From an uncultured bacterium (lineage in GTDB: Bacteria; Cyanobacteriota; Vampirovibrionia; Gastranaerophilales; Gastranaerophilaceae): DNA of 64,000 bases. Location: assembly GCA_949284985.1 (NCBI GenBank), contig CASDWY010000023.1:1-64000 (forward strand). The letters run 5' to 3'. How positions within the stretch are numbered: the first letter of the stretch is position 1; every line of letters begins with the position of its first letter. The position numbers and the translations under genes are program-made. The notes beneath the pieces were generated by a model, which saw only the letters and a list, made by a program, of their open reading frames with translations, was not told the DNA's origin and searched no databases. Shown piece after piece: positions 49,935 through 58,147 of the stretch.

Positions 49935-51896
49935 ATGCAGATAATAGAAGTTAGGAATGATATACTAAAACTTGCCTATTCACCTTTTCAAAATGGGCTT
50001 TTATTGTCTGATTTTTTATTGGTTTCAGAAGGCACAAAATCAGTACTTGCTCAGGTTATCGGAATTGAATCTTCTTCAGAGCAAGACATCAATATAGCTT
50101 TTTTAAAAGGTTGTCTTTCTGTAGATGAAACAGGAAAAATAAGCTCCTACCTTGGATTTATTCCTTCTACAGGTGCGGAAATATCACCTGTAGCACAAGA
50201 ACAAGTTATTTCTATGCTATGCGATACGCAAACTCCGGTTATATGGGGGTATCTCGCTCAACATGACAACGTTCTTTTTAAAACAGATAAAGAACTTTTA
50301 AAAAACAAACCATTAATTTTAATGGATGATTATGAAAATTATAATGTTATTGCAAATAACTTGGTTTACTTAAATAAAAAACTGGGAGAAAAAACTGTCA
50401 TAATAGACTTTGATGGTACGCTCAAAATTGATAATGCCTTTTACGTAAAAATTGGTGAAGATTTAAAACTTCCATTATCTTATAACACTCTTGACTATAT
50501 CTATGAAAACGACCTAAAAGAAGAATCTCTTTCTACTCAAGCTGTAGTTCAAGATATAATTATCGAATTACAAAATTACATAAAAACACTGCCTGAAGGT
50601 TTTCTGCCTTTCTCTACGGTTAAAGACGTTGTTTACGCACAATATGAAGAAAATAAAATTCCAGAGCTAATGCTTTTTAAAAACAAATTTGTAAAATATG
50701 CTCAACAAGATATTTTAGCTCAAAGCGAGGAAGATTTTAACTCTCTTAATGAAGCAATAAAAGAAAATGATATAATAGTCATAGATGCAACCGATGTTGA
50801 ACCAATTTGGCATAAACTTGTTTTAAATTACGTTGCAAAAGATATAACAACTCCTTGTTCTTTTATTGCCAAGCTTGAAAATGACAATGCAACTAAAAAA
50901 ACTATCCTGGATATTTACAATAACCGAATAATTAACCCCATTTTAACAGCTAATTATTCATTTGAATTTGTAAATGTTTTAAAATCCATTGCAAAAAATC
51001 TAATTCTTTTCCCACCAACACAGCTTGTAAATGATTTTGCAACATACAGTGCTTTTATGAAAAAACTTAACCGCGATGAGTATGTAATCTGTGGAGAAAA
51101 TACTTTATACTTGTCTTTCTTATTAAGACTTACTTACATTGATACAAATATGTCACCAGATTATATAGAAAAAGAAATTCAACAAGACGTAGACAAATTA
51201 TATCGTTCAGGAGCCCAAAAGGCAACGACAACAATACAATCAAAAGAAAATGTTCTTGACGAACAAACATCAGCTGAACAAACTGCACCAAAAGTTCAAG
51301 ACTCAGCTGCAATTGAAGATGAAGCATTAACAGAAGAAGATTTGGATTTTCTTGATGAATTGGATTCTTTCTCACAAGAACAAGAAAAAATTCAACCTGA
51401 GCCAAACCAAGAGCAAATAACTTTTACCCAAGATATTGTACAAAATGTTCAACCTATCGAACAAAATATTCAATCAGAAACACCAGCTCAAATATACACA
51501 GAACCAAATCAGCAAACAATTAATAACGTAAAATCAGACACACATCAAAATGAAGCAGACCTATCAAAAATTCAAGAACAAAGCTCAATAAAAAATAACA
51601 AACTACCTCAAGAAGAAATAGTTCAAGCAACTGAAAAAATACCTCCTGCTACTGAAGCATCAATTGATCGTCCGCTTCCACCACCACAACCAATCCCTGT
51701 ATATTCTGTCCCTGAACTTGAAATAGAAAGCCCTGTTGATTTTAAAGAAGGAAATTTTGTTTACCACGAAAAATACGGTAAAGGCGTTATAGAAAAAATT
51801 ATGAACTACGGTAATAAAACCTTATGCTCAATTCAATTTGAAGAAGTTGGTAGACGGCTTTTAGATCCCAACCTTGCAGGCTTAAAACAAATTTAA
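49935..51896 (+). CDS. large cytoplasmic protein with a CarD/UvrD-type C-terminal domain
   Basis: 653 residues. The first 60 residues form a beta-rich unit (SDFLLVSEGTKSVLAQVIGI), like the barrel seen at the start of HerA-type ATPases. Residues about 100-420 have an alpha/beta pattern with strand-then-acid motifs (TVIIDFDGTL, DIIVIDATDVEP) but no Walker A. A Gln/Glu/Pro-rich linker (about 430-590) follows. The last 50 residues, EGNFVYHEKYGKGVIEKIMNYGNKTLCSIQFEEVGRR split at VIEKI, form the small barrel found at the end of UvrD/PcrA and in CarD/CdnL, which binds RNA polymerase. I do not recognise the whole protein. It could be a degenerate ATPase tethered to polymerase. It is convergent with the sigma gene, 2 bp apart. 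Confidence 0.72.
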   Translation: MQIIEVRNDILKLAYSPFQNGLLLSDFLLVSEGTKSVLAQVIGIESSSEQDINIAFLKGCLSVDETGKISSYLGFIPSTGAEISPVAQEQVISMLCDTQTPVIWGYLAQHDNVLFKTDKELLKNKPLILMDDYENYNVIANNLVYLNKKLGEKTVIIDFDGTLKIDNAFYVKIGEDLKLPLSYNTLDYIYENDLKEESLSTQAVVQDIIIELQNYIKTLPEGFLPFSTVKDVVYAQYEENKIPELMLFKNKFVKYAQQDILAQSEEDFNSLNEAIKENDIIVIDATDVEPIWHKLVLNYVAKDITTPCSFIAKLENDNATKKTILDIYNNRIINPILTANYSFEFVNVLKSIAKNLILFPPTQLVNDFATYSAFMKKLNRDEYVICGENTLYLSFLLRLTYIDTNMSPDYIEKEIQQDVDKLYRSGAQKATTTIQSKENVLDEQTSAEQTAPKVQDSAAIEDEALTEEDLDFLDELDSFSQEQEKIQPEPNQEQITFTQDIVQNVQPIEQNIQSETPAQIYTEPNQQTINNVKSDTHQNEADLSKIQEQSSIKNNKLPQEEIVQATEKIPPATEASIDRPLPPPQPIPVYSVPELEIESPVDFKEGNFVYHEKYGKGVIEKIMNYGNKTLCSIQFEEVGRRLLDPNLAGLKQI

Positions 51897-51898
51897 AA

Positions 51899-52723
51899 CT
51901 AAACAATACTTTTTTGTAATCTGGTAGTTCTTTCTTCAGAAAGAATTTTACGAAGTTTCATAATAGCTTGGGCATGAAGCTGACAAACACGTGATTCTGA
52001 CACTTCAATCATCTCACCTATTTCTTTAAGTGTCATATTTTCGTGATAATAAAGTACCATAATCATTCTTTCACGTTCAGGCAACCTCTTTAATGCGTTA
52101 TGTAATTCTTTTTTTACATCTTTTTCTTCATACTGTTCTTCAGGAGTAAGCTTATTATCATCCTTGATAGTATCTATAACCTCAACACTATCATCCGCAG
52201 TTCCCTTTTTGTCATAAAGAGAATAAATACTTGTATCTTCTGCTAAAATTTCATCAACTCTGCTTTTTTCTATTCCAAGATAATTTGCAACCTCAGTTGT
52301 AGTCGGCATTCTTCCTATTTTCATCCGCAATGTCTCCATTGCATTTTTTACATCCTTAATTTTCTTTCTTACACTTCTAGGAAGAAAATCCTGTGATCTG
52401 ATTTTATCAATAATATTCCCTCTTATACGCATCAAAGCGTATGTTTCAAACCTTGCCCCCTTGTCAGTAGAAAATTTTTCTATTGCATCTATTAATCCCT
52501 CTACTCCATAACTTGCAATATCTTCCAAAGAAAAAGATGGGGGTAAATTAACCTTAATCCGCCCTATAACATATCTGGTAAGATAAATATACTGAACAAT
52601 AAGTTTGTCTCGCACAACTTTGTTCGTTTTGTCCGCTAAATAAGAAGCCCAAAGTGCCTCTAACTCTTCATCAGAGACTCTTTTTATGTGACTGTACGAA
52701 TTGTGATCTAACTCACTGGTCAT
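51899..52723 (-). CDS. sigma factor of the FliA/WhiG type
   Basis: A 274-residue sigma-70 family protein (group 3). Region 2 is DKLIVQYIYLTRYVIGRIKVNLPP and SLEDIASYGVEGLIDAIEKFSTDKGARFETYALMRIRGNIIDKIR, read across regions 2.3-2.4. Region 3 starts FLPRSVRKKIKDVKNA, and region 4 is LPERERMIMVLYYHENMTLKEIGEMIEVSESRVCQLHAQAIMKLR. These motifs are those of FliA/WhiG, which direct motility or developmental genes. No flagellar genes are present here, so pilus or surface genes are possible targets. GGGA is a moderate ribosome site. Confidence 0.93.
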   Translation of the reverse strand: MTSELDHNSYSHIKRVSDEELEALWASYLADKTNKVVRDKLIVQYIYLTRYVIGRIKVNLPPSFSLEDIASYGVEGLIDAIEKFSTDKGARFETYALMRIRGNIIDKIRSQDFLPRSVRKKIKDVKNAMETLRMKIGRMPTTTEVANYLGIEKSRVDEILAEDTSIYSLYDKKGTADDSVEVIDTIKDDNKLTPEEQYEEKDVKKELHNALKRLPERERMIMVLYYHENMTLKEIGEMIEVSESRVCQLHAQAIMKLRKILSEERTTRLQKSIV

Positions 52724-52744
52724 TTGTTATCCCAAGATTTATTT

Positions 52745-52754
52745 CGAACGTTCG
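52745..52754. promoter_or_regulatory. CGAACGTTCG palindrome upstream of the sigma gene
   Basis: A 10-bp perfect palindrome lies 22 bp before the sigma-factor start, in the 211-bp gap that separates it from the divergent glycine-zipper gene. The arms match those of the Bacillus LexA box, but the four central bases of that box are absent, so it is not a canonical LexA site. It is G+C-richer than its surroundings and may be an operator. Confidence 0.35.
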
Positions 52755-52934
52755 GGAACTTACTGACGACGGATCCCTTCTTATAATTTTATTTATTAAG
52801 CAATAATAGTAATCATATAAATAAATGAGTTTTGTAAATATTATGTAACATTTGTATGATATTAAACAATTATTCCCTAAAAAATCATTTTTATATATAT
52901 AGGTAGTTAGAATTATTTATGGTTAGGTAAAATT

Positions 52935-54146
52935 ATGGCAAATACATTATCGTGCTTAAACTATCCCCAAACTTTTGGGAGTGCACAATCATTATCTCCG
53001 CAATACGCAATGTATACAGGTGCAAAACTTGCCGATGCATATGAAATAAACCAAGGAAACGAACCATCATTAAGCTCTGAGCTTATGGGGAGCGGAATTA
53101 TTATGGGAGGTACGCAAATTCTTCCCAAATTAATACACCCGACAAACACATACAAAAGTCTTAAAAATGCAAACAATGCTTTTAAAGAGCTTTATGCCGT
53201 AGACACTTTCAAAAACTTATCCTCAAGCGAACATCAAAAAGCCTTTTCAACTTTATTTAATACAGAAAGATTAAGCAGTAAAATATTAAAAAAAGGCTTA
53301 AGATCTCCAGTAGAAACAGATAAATTAAAAACAGCACTAAAAGAAACATTAGAACAATATAAACAAGCTTTAAAAACAAATAATCCATCACAAGCAGCAA
53401 TACAAGCAGCAAAACTTGAAGCACTAACAAAAGCTGCAAAAAAACCAGGATTTTTCTCATCTTGTTTTAAAAAAATAACAGGTTCAGGAAAAGGAATTCA
53501 ATCAATAGAATCTGTTTTAAATGAAGGAAAAAAGGCAGAAAAAGCAGCTGTGTCCGCAGCAAAAGCAGCCTCTACAGCTACAACAACAACAGCAAAAGCA
53601 GGATTCTGGTTTAAAGATGCATTAAAAACCGGTGGCGCTAAAGGCATGGCAGTTATTTCAGGAGCTATTGAAACATTTACTGAAATATTACCGGCATTTT
53701 CTGAAAGTACCGGTACAGGAATAAAACAACTTGGTAAATCTGCCGTAACAGTAGCCGCAGACGCAACCGGATGGTGTGTAGGCGCAAAAGCCGGCGGTTC
53801 AGCAGGTGCTACAATAGGTACAGCAATATTCCCAGGAATAGGTACTGCTATAGGCGGTGCAATTGGAGCCTTGGTTGGTGGTATCATCGGCAGCTGGAGC
53901 GCAAGAAAAATTGCTAAAACTATTGTTGGCAAATCTTACAGCGAAAAAACTGCAGAAAATCAAGCTAAAAAAGAACAACAAGATAAAAAAATGCAATTAG
54001 CTCAACAAAATCTTAATACAAATCAACTTCAAGCCCAACCCAATAATCAATTAACTTACAATTCTTTTTTAGCTATTAACGATCCGGCATTAGATTACAA
54101 CTATAATATAGATTTTAGTGACTATGATTTTACAAAATTAGCATAA
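52935..54146 (+). CDS. glycine-zipper protein of unknown function
   Basis: A 403-residue protein with no signal peptide. The N-terminal third is Ser/Asn-rich (FGSAQSLSPQYAMYTGAKLA). The middle is helical and Ala/Lys-rich (AAVSAAKAASTATTTTAKAG). Residues about 280-330 form a long glycine zipper: GAKAGGSAGATIGTAIFPGIG followed by TAIGGAIGALVGGIIGSW, a motif typical of membrane-inserting or pore-forming segments and of small outer-membrane proteins. The C-terminus is Gln/Asn-rich and ends DFSDYDFTKLA. It lies alone between two minus-strand sigma genes and is divergent from one of them. Membrane-active or self-assembling roles are possible; none is proven. Confidence 0.75.
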   Translation: MANTLSCLNYPQTFGSAQSLSPQYAMYTGAKLADAYEINQGNEPSLSSELMGSGIIMGGTQILPKLIHPTNTYKSLKNANNAFKELYAVDTFKNLSSSEHQKAFSTLFNTERLSSKILKKGLRSPVETDKLKTALKETLEQYKQALKTNNPSQAAIQAAKLEALTKAAKKPGFFSSCFKKITGSGKGIQSIESVLNEGKKAEKAAVSAAKAASTATTTTAKAGFWFKDALKTGGAKGMAVISGAIETFTEILPAFSESTGTGIKQLGKSAVTVAADATGWCVGAKAGGSAGATIGTAIFPGIGTAIGGAIGALVGGIIGSWSARKIAKTIVGKSYSEKTAENQAKKEQQDKKMQLAQQNLNTNQLQAQPNNQLTYNSFLAINDPALDYNYNIDFSDYDFTKLA

Positions 54147-54155
54147 AACAAAAAT

Positions 54156-54788
54156 CTAATATTCACCAAAATCCATTTTTTGCAATTCTTTCTTGAGTTT
54201 GTTAAGCCCTGATTGAATAATCCTGGAAATTCTGGATTGCGAAATTCCATACTCATCCGCAATTTCTCGTAACTTCTTTTCCTTAAAAAATCTACTTTCT
54301 AACAATTCTTTTTCACGAGCAGGAAGTTTATTTATAGCCTCTTTTAAAACACAACTAAGCTCTGCCAACTCAACATTTTCAAGCGGAGTTCTCCTACTAT
54401 CTTTAATAATAGTTGGATTTTCAGCATCAGCAAGCTCATCTACAGAAAGAATAGTTTTATAAACTGCCTCTCTAATTTCTTCATGATTTTCATCATCTAG
54501 TTTAACTGTCTGAGTTTTAAGAGTATACCATTTATACCTGCGACGCACCTCGTTTCTTATTGCCCACTTTATTGCAGTAGAAATGTACGAATTATTAAAA
54601 CATTCCATTTTAGAAGTTTTAGCAAGAGTATGCACAACTTGTATACCTATATTGAGCAACTCTGAATATTCTATCAAATGCGGTACGTTAAACTTTTTTA
54701 TCTCAACCTTAACAACAGTTTCAATCAAAGGCATAAAATCCTTTATATTAAACTTTGTAATAGTTGATACTTTATTTTCTACATTCAT
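54156..54788 (-). CDS. sigma-70-family factor (divergent region 2)
   Basis: A 210-residue sigma-like protein. Region 4 is clear: LPAREKELLESRFFKEKKLREIADEYGISQSRISRIIQSGLNKLKKEL, cut here at the helix-turn-helix LREIADEYGISQSRISR. Region 2 is weak: HLIEYSELLNIGIQVVHTLAK and SYISTAIKWAIRNEVRRRYKWY correspond to 2.1-2.4 but lack several conserved acidic residues. It is shorter than FliA and longer than typical ECF factors; it could be an alternative sigma specific to this lineage. Its 3' end is 9 bp from the convergent glycine-zipper gene. Confidence 0.87.
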   Translation of the reverse strand: MNVENKVSTITKFNIKDFMPLIETVVKVEIKKFNVPHLIEYSELLNIGIQVVHTLAKTSKMECFNNSYISTAIKWAIRNEVRRRYKWYTLKTQTVKLDDENHEEIREAVYKTILSVDELADAENPTIIKDSRRTPLENVELAELSCVLKEAINKLPAREKELLESRFFKEKKLREIADEYGISQSRISRIIQSGLNKLKKELQKMDFGEY

Positions 54789-54916
54789 TTAGCTTCACAC
54801 TTTAACTCTTATACTTATTATACTATAAAAAAATAGCCGTCCGGGCAATAAAAACTTTTATTACATCTGATAACTTAATTATAACACTTTAAATCAACTA
54901 ATAGAAAGGATTAAAT

Positions 54917-55789
54917 ATGAAAGCACTTTTCTGCACTGACGGCTCAGAAATTAGTTTTTATGCACTAGATAATCTTGAAAACTATTGTAAAGAATTAACA
55001 ATAGATGTTTTATGTGTTATAGACTGGCATTTTTATCCAATGTACATGTCATATCCAGAGCAAGACTTTATTAATACATATGACGAAATGGCAATAAAAG
55101 TTCTCGACCATGCCTCAAAAACAATTAAAGAAAAGGGACTAAACGTTGGTGAACTGAAAAAAGCTTGGGGAAGTGCAAGCGAAGAAATCATAAAACATAC
55201 TAAAAAAACCAAATACGAACTTATAATACTTGGCTCTCATGGCAAAAAAGGTATAAAAAGCTGGCTTGGTTCAGTTTCTCGTCAAATTGTAAATAACTCC
55301 CAAGACCCAGTTTTTGTAAGTAAAGAAACACGACCAAACAAAAAAATTCTTTTAACTGCAGATGGCTCAGAAAATTCCAAATTTGCAATAAAAAAAGCTT
55401 TATCCTTACTTAATTTTAAAGATAAAGATATTCAAATAATAACCGTAATGGAAGATATTACAAATCTTCCACTGGAAATAACAAGCAATAAAGAATGGTT
55501 TAACGATTATCTAAAAAAACGTAACTGCTTTGCACAAAACGTACTAAGAGATACAAACGCAATGCTAAAAGAACACAATCTTAAAGCAAAAAATGAATAC
55601 ACTTTAATAGGTTCACCAAGTACAACAATAATTGATACTGTCGAAAAAGAAAAAATAGACCTCGTAGTAATGGGCTCACGCTCAAAAGACAAACTATCAG
55701 AATTTTTGTTAGGTTCAACAAGCAAACGTGTATTAGAAAAAGTAAAAAGCACTGTACTAATAGTTTCTCCCCCACATACAGAAACATAA
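54917..55789 (+). CDS. tandem universal stress protein
   Basis: A 290-residue protein with two UspA domains (about 1-140 and 145-290). The first begins ALFCTDGSEISFYALDNL and has LIILGSHGKKGIKSWLGSVSRQIV. The second begins ILLTADGSENSKFAIKKAL and ends with the ATP-binding motif MGSRSKDKLSEFLLGSTSKRVL (G-x2-G-x9-G[ST] type). Tandem Usp proteins are cytoplasmic, bind ATP and are induced by growth arrest or oxidative stress. AAAGGA lies before the ATG. It is alone, followed by the SRP RNA gene. Confidence 0.93.
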   Translation: MKALFCTDGSEISFYALDNLENYCKELTIDVLCVIDWHFYPMYMSYPEQDFINTYDEMAIKVLDHASKTIKEKGLNVGELKKAWGSASEEIIKHTKKTKYELIILGSHGKKGIKSWLGSVSRQIVNNSQDPVFVSKETRPNKKILLTADGSENSKFAIKKALSLLNFKDKDIQIITVMEDITNLPLEITSNKEWFNDYLKKRNCFAQNVLRDTNAMLKEHNLKAKNEYTLIGSPSTTIIDTVEKEKIDLVVMGSRSKDKLSEFLLGSTSKRVLEKVKSTVLIVSPPHTET

Positions 55790-55799
55790 AAAATATTAA

Positions 55800-55828
55800 T
55801 TGCGATAAAAATTTGTTTAATGTAAACT
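55800..55828 (+). promoter_or_regulatory. putative promoter of the SRP RNA
   Basis: TTGCGA (55800-55805), a 17-bp spacer and TAAACT (55823-55828), with TATAAA overlapping at 55828-55833. Transcription would start near 55835, the first base of the SRP RNA. Confidence 0.45.
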
Positions 55829-55834
55829 ATAAAT

Positions 55835-56095
55835 TGCCGTGCTCCACGGGGACGTAGCGGATCTCTCGACTTGAACGCTCAGCAAGGTGCAGAGCCTGCC
55901 GTGAGGAGGCTACAAGCAAGGCAAACAACTTTTATATTGTTGATATTTAAAACAATATCGGCGTAAACCGTCGAACCGTGTCAGAGTGGGAACACAGCAG
56001 CACTAAGACGTAATTTGCGGGTGATACTGATTTTAAATGGAGATATAAATGCTTGCAACCCTTGATTGTTGTTTTCGATAGGCAGTGGCACGGCA
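55835..56095 (+). ncRNA. ffs: signal recognition particle RNA, large bacterial type
   Basis: The ends pair: TGCCGTGC at 55835 with GCACGGCA ending at 56095. The 5' domain has CGGGGACGTAGCGG, as in Bacillus scRNA. The S-domain core is at about 55973-56003: GAACCGTGTCAG, the hairpin GTG-GGAA-CAC with the invariant GGAA tetraloop, then AGCAGCA, which is the Ffh-binding helix 8. At about 261 nt it has an Alu domain, unlike the 4.5S RNA of many Gram-negative bacteria. It guides membrane-protein and signal-peptide targeting with Ffh and FtsY. Confidence 0.93.
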
Positions 56096-56096
56096 T

Positions 56097-56128
56097 AAAA
56101 AAGACCACAAATCTTAGTGGTCTTTTTT
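56097..56128 (+). terminator. rho-independent terminator of the SRP RNA
   Basis: AAAAAAGACCAC pairs with GTGGTCTTTTTT around an 8-nt loop, starting two bases after the SRP RNA 3' end. Confidence 0.9.
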
Positions 56129-56155
56129 GTTTCAATTAAAACTAAAAATATCTAA

Positions 56156-56187
56156 AATAAAAACCGCCTCAAAAGACGGTTTTTATT
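56156..56187 (-). terminator. terminator of the low-complexity and repeat-protein genes
   Basis: AATAAAAACCG pairs with CGGTTTTTATT with one internal mismatch (C/A) in an extended stem. The A run on the left becomes a U run in the minus-strand transcript. It lies 54 bp beyond the stop codon at 56241. Confidence 0.7.
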
Positions 56188-56240
56188 CTTAATTTCCCTA
56201 TTCCCTAATTTCTTTGCATTGCCTCAAAAGTAGCTTTTTT

Positions 56241-56852
56241 TTAAACTTCACTGCCAGATGTAAATGTTCCAAATTCTAGCTTTTTATTTTGCTCATCATC
56301 CTTTTTCTCATTATTATTGCCTTCTGAACCGATTTTCTTTTCAACATCACTCATATTAATCAAGCCCAAATCAGCAGCTGTATCTAATGTATCTCCATCA
56401 AGTTTTACCAATTCCTCTGGAGACATTGATTGAAGTTTATTTTTAATAGTATCTTCATCTGCTTCACAACCAAGTGTTTCAGCAATTTCCTTTAATTCAC
56501 TGTCATTATTTGCAAAACTTACACTTGTGTTTGTTTTACCTGTAAAACCTGCTGATGAAGTACTTTGTTTATCGTTATTTTTGGTTGAGAATGAAACTGT
56601 ATCTCCAAAACCGCTATCGCCAAACAAATTAGTTCCTTCAAAACCGGAGTCACCTCCTGCTAGAACACCTTTAGTTTGATTTTGAGCTTGCATACCATTT
56701 TTTGCCGCAGTAAACACATCCGTTGTTTTTAATGCATCTTTGTCATTGTTTGCGTTTTGGTTTTTCTGCGTTTGATTTGCATTTGTTGTTTGACTTGCAC
56801 CTTGAACATCTTTTCGTGCTGTTAAATTCAAAAAACTGAAATCTGCTGTCAT
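56241..56852 (-). CDS. Asn/Lys/Ser-rich protein of unknown function
   Basis: A 203-residue, largely disordered protein. Residues 1-110 are rich in Asn, Gln, Thr and Gly (NANQTQKNQNANN; GGDSGFEGTNLFGDSGFGDT). Residues about 115-165 contain a compact helical segment with a repeat-like ELKEIAETLGCEADEDTIKNKL. The end is acidic and basic in turn. There is no signal peptide. It is 41 bp after the GDGNN-repeat gene and shares its transcription unit. Its pairing with a repeat-rich partner may indicate that both are exported by a non-Sec route or form an assembly; function unknown. Confidence 0.68.
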   Translation of the reverse strand: MTADFSFLNLTARKDVQGASQTTNANQTQKNQNANNDKDALKTTDVFTAAKNGMQAQNQTKGVLAGGDSGFEGTNLFGDSGFGDTVSFSTKNNDKQSTSSAGFTGKTNTSVSFANNDSELKEIAETLGCEADEDTIKNKLQSMSPEELVKLDGDTLDTAADLGLINMSDVEKKIGSEGNNNEKKDDEQNKKLEFGTFTSGSEV

Positions 56853-56893
56853 CTCTTTCTCTCTTTCTATATTATCTAATGGAACTCTCTTTA

Positions 56894-58057
56894 TTATGAA
56901 ACTACTACATAGAATGTCTTTGTAACTCTTTCGTATTTTGTAAAGCTTTGTTTGCTTGTATCTGCAAATGTATATTCTGTCTGTTGTTCCAAAGTATGAC
57001 CTGTTGTTGCATCTGCCAAGTCTACTTTATTAGTATTATCAGCAACTGTATGCTTAAGGGTATTATCTCCATCACCAAAGTAAATTTGGTTTCCAGAAAC
57101 ACCTTCAACTTTGTAATTAGTATAATATTTCATATTGTAGTAATCATATTTACTGTATGAAGCTTCTTGGGTAGAAATATTTGCAAGCGGTATAGCCACT
57201 TTGCTTGTTTGTATACCCTCTTCACCTCGTGGATAGTAATAATCTACTCCACCATGTGTATAAGAATATTCATATATTCTTGCAACACCGCTTGCATCAG
57301 CTCCTATAACATATATTGGACTACCATTATCTCTGGTTGCTCCCATATCTATTGTTTCTGCATAAGCAAGATCTTCCTCTGATAATGCTGTATAATATCC
57401 GTTAGTACAACAAGAATAATCATAAGTTGTATTTACCGGTATTTTTTCAGATGAATGAGTATAATCTAAAGTTTCAATCCATCTGTCTTCCATATCAGCA
57501 AATCTATCACTGCTTAAAAGAGCAAAATCTAAAGTCATTGCTGTAGAATTACCTTTACGAGTATTAATTTGGTTATTATTTCCATAATATGCTATGTAGT
57601 TATTGCCATTGTTGAGGATAACCTTGTTTCCATCTCCAAGCAAACCTACTTCGTTATCACCATCTCCACTGATAACCATATTATTGTTTCCATAAGCACG
57701 GAAAATATTATCACCTGATATTGATGTAGCTGTTAAATTTTCACCATCAATATACATAAAGTCATTGCCTTTTCCGGTTATAGCAGTGCTATTCGTTCCC
57801 CAAAGGGCTACTTGGTTGTTGCCATCCCCAGCATTAACCACGTTCTTATCTCCGGAAACATAAATTGTATTATTTCCTTCTTTTGCATTAATACTTATAT
57901 TATCCCCATTTAACATTACAACATCATCAGCAGTCTCATTAAGCTCCAAAGTTACTCCTTGAACTTTCGCTTGAGAATTTGGATCAAATTCCTTGCTTTC
58001 TAACATTTCAAATGTTAATTGGTTTTCATATTGATTTAGTGCTTTAATACTTGTCAT
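56894..58057 (-). CDS. GDGNN-repeat (RTX-like) protein without a signal peptide
   Basis: 387 residues. From about residue 45 to 170 a run of short repeats follows the pattern xGDGNNxVxLxGxxNxVxx: GDNISINAKEGNNTIYVSG, GDKNVVNAGDGNNQVALWG, GNDFMYIDGEN, GDGDNEVGLLGDGN, GNNYIAYYGNNN. These resemble the beta-roll of RTX proteins and right-handed beta-helices, but the Ca2+-binding GGxGxDxLx consensus is degenerate. A later copy, GNQIYFGDGDNTLKH, is near residue 330. The rest is Tyr/Asn/Thr-rich. With no N-terminal signal, a C-terminal type I secretion signal or an intracellular role is possible. A perfect inverted repeat precedes the ATG. Confidence 0.75.
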   Translation of the reverse strand: MTSIKALNQYENQLTFEMLESKEFDPNSQAKVQGVTLELNETADDVVMLNGDNISINAKEGNNTIYVSGDKNVVNAGDGNNQVALWGTNSTAITGKGNDFMYIDGENLTATSISGDNIFRAYGNNNMVISGDGDNEVGLLGDGNKVILNNGNNYIAYYGNNNQINTRKGNSTAMTLDFALLSSDRFADMEDRWIETLDYTHSSEKIPVNTTYDYSCCTNGYYTALSEEDLAYAETIDMGATRDNGSPIYVIGADASGVARIYEYSYTHGGVDYYYPRGEEGIQTSKVAIPLANISTQEASYSKYDYYNMKYYTNYKVEGVSGNQIYFGDGDNTLKHTVADNTNKVDLADATTGHTLEQQTEYTFADTSKQSFTKYERVTKTFYVVVS

Positions 58058-58063
58058 TTTTCT

Positions 58064-58099
58064 CTACTTTATATATAAACTCTTATATATATAAAGTAG
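58064..58099 (-). promoter_or_regulatory. 14-bp perfect inverted repeat in the leader of the GDGNN-repeat gene
   Basis: CTACTTTATATATA (58064-58077) and TATATATAAAGTAG (58086-58099) are exact reverse complements with an 8-nt spacer. In the transcript the second arm ends 6 nt before the ATG, immediately followed by AGAAAA, so the hairpin would cover or adjoin the weak ribosome site (GTAGAGA). It could be an operator or an RNA hairpin that opens when warm; the stem is mostly A-U. Confidence 0.5.
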
Positions 58100-58147
58100 G
58101 TTAAGTATATAAAATTGCTTAAATCGTATATATTATATTTACAAATC

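Noticed and set aside
52745-52754. CGAACGTTCG as a LexA (SOS) box
   Set aside because: The four spacer bases of the Bacillus consensus are missing, and the cyanobacterial box is different.
53498-53932. A Pro/Ala-rich frame opposite the glycine-zipper gene
   Set aside because: It is the complement of Gly/Ala codons and has no start context.
55835-56095. tmRNA or 6S RNA
   Set aside because: The GGAA tetraloop flanked by GTCAG and AGCAGC, and the pairing ends, are those of SRP RNA; no tag-peptide frame or 6S bubble is seen.
56894-58057. Classical RTX toxin
   Set aside because: Repeats lack the full GGxGxDxLx consensus, and no type I secretion or acyltransferase genes adjoin.
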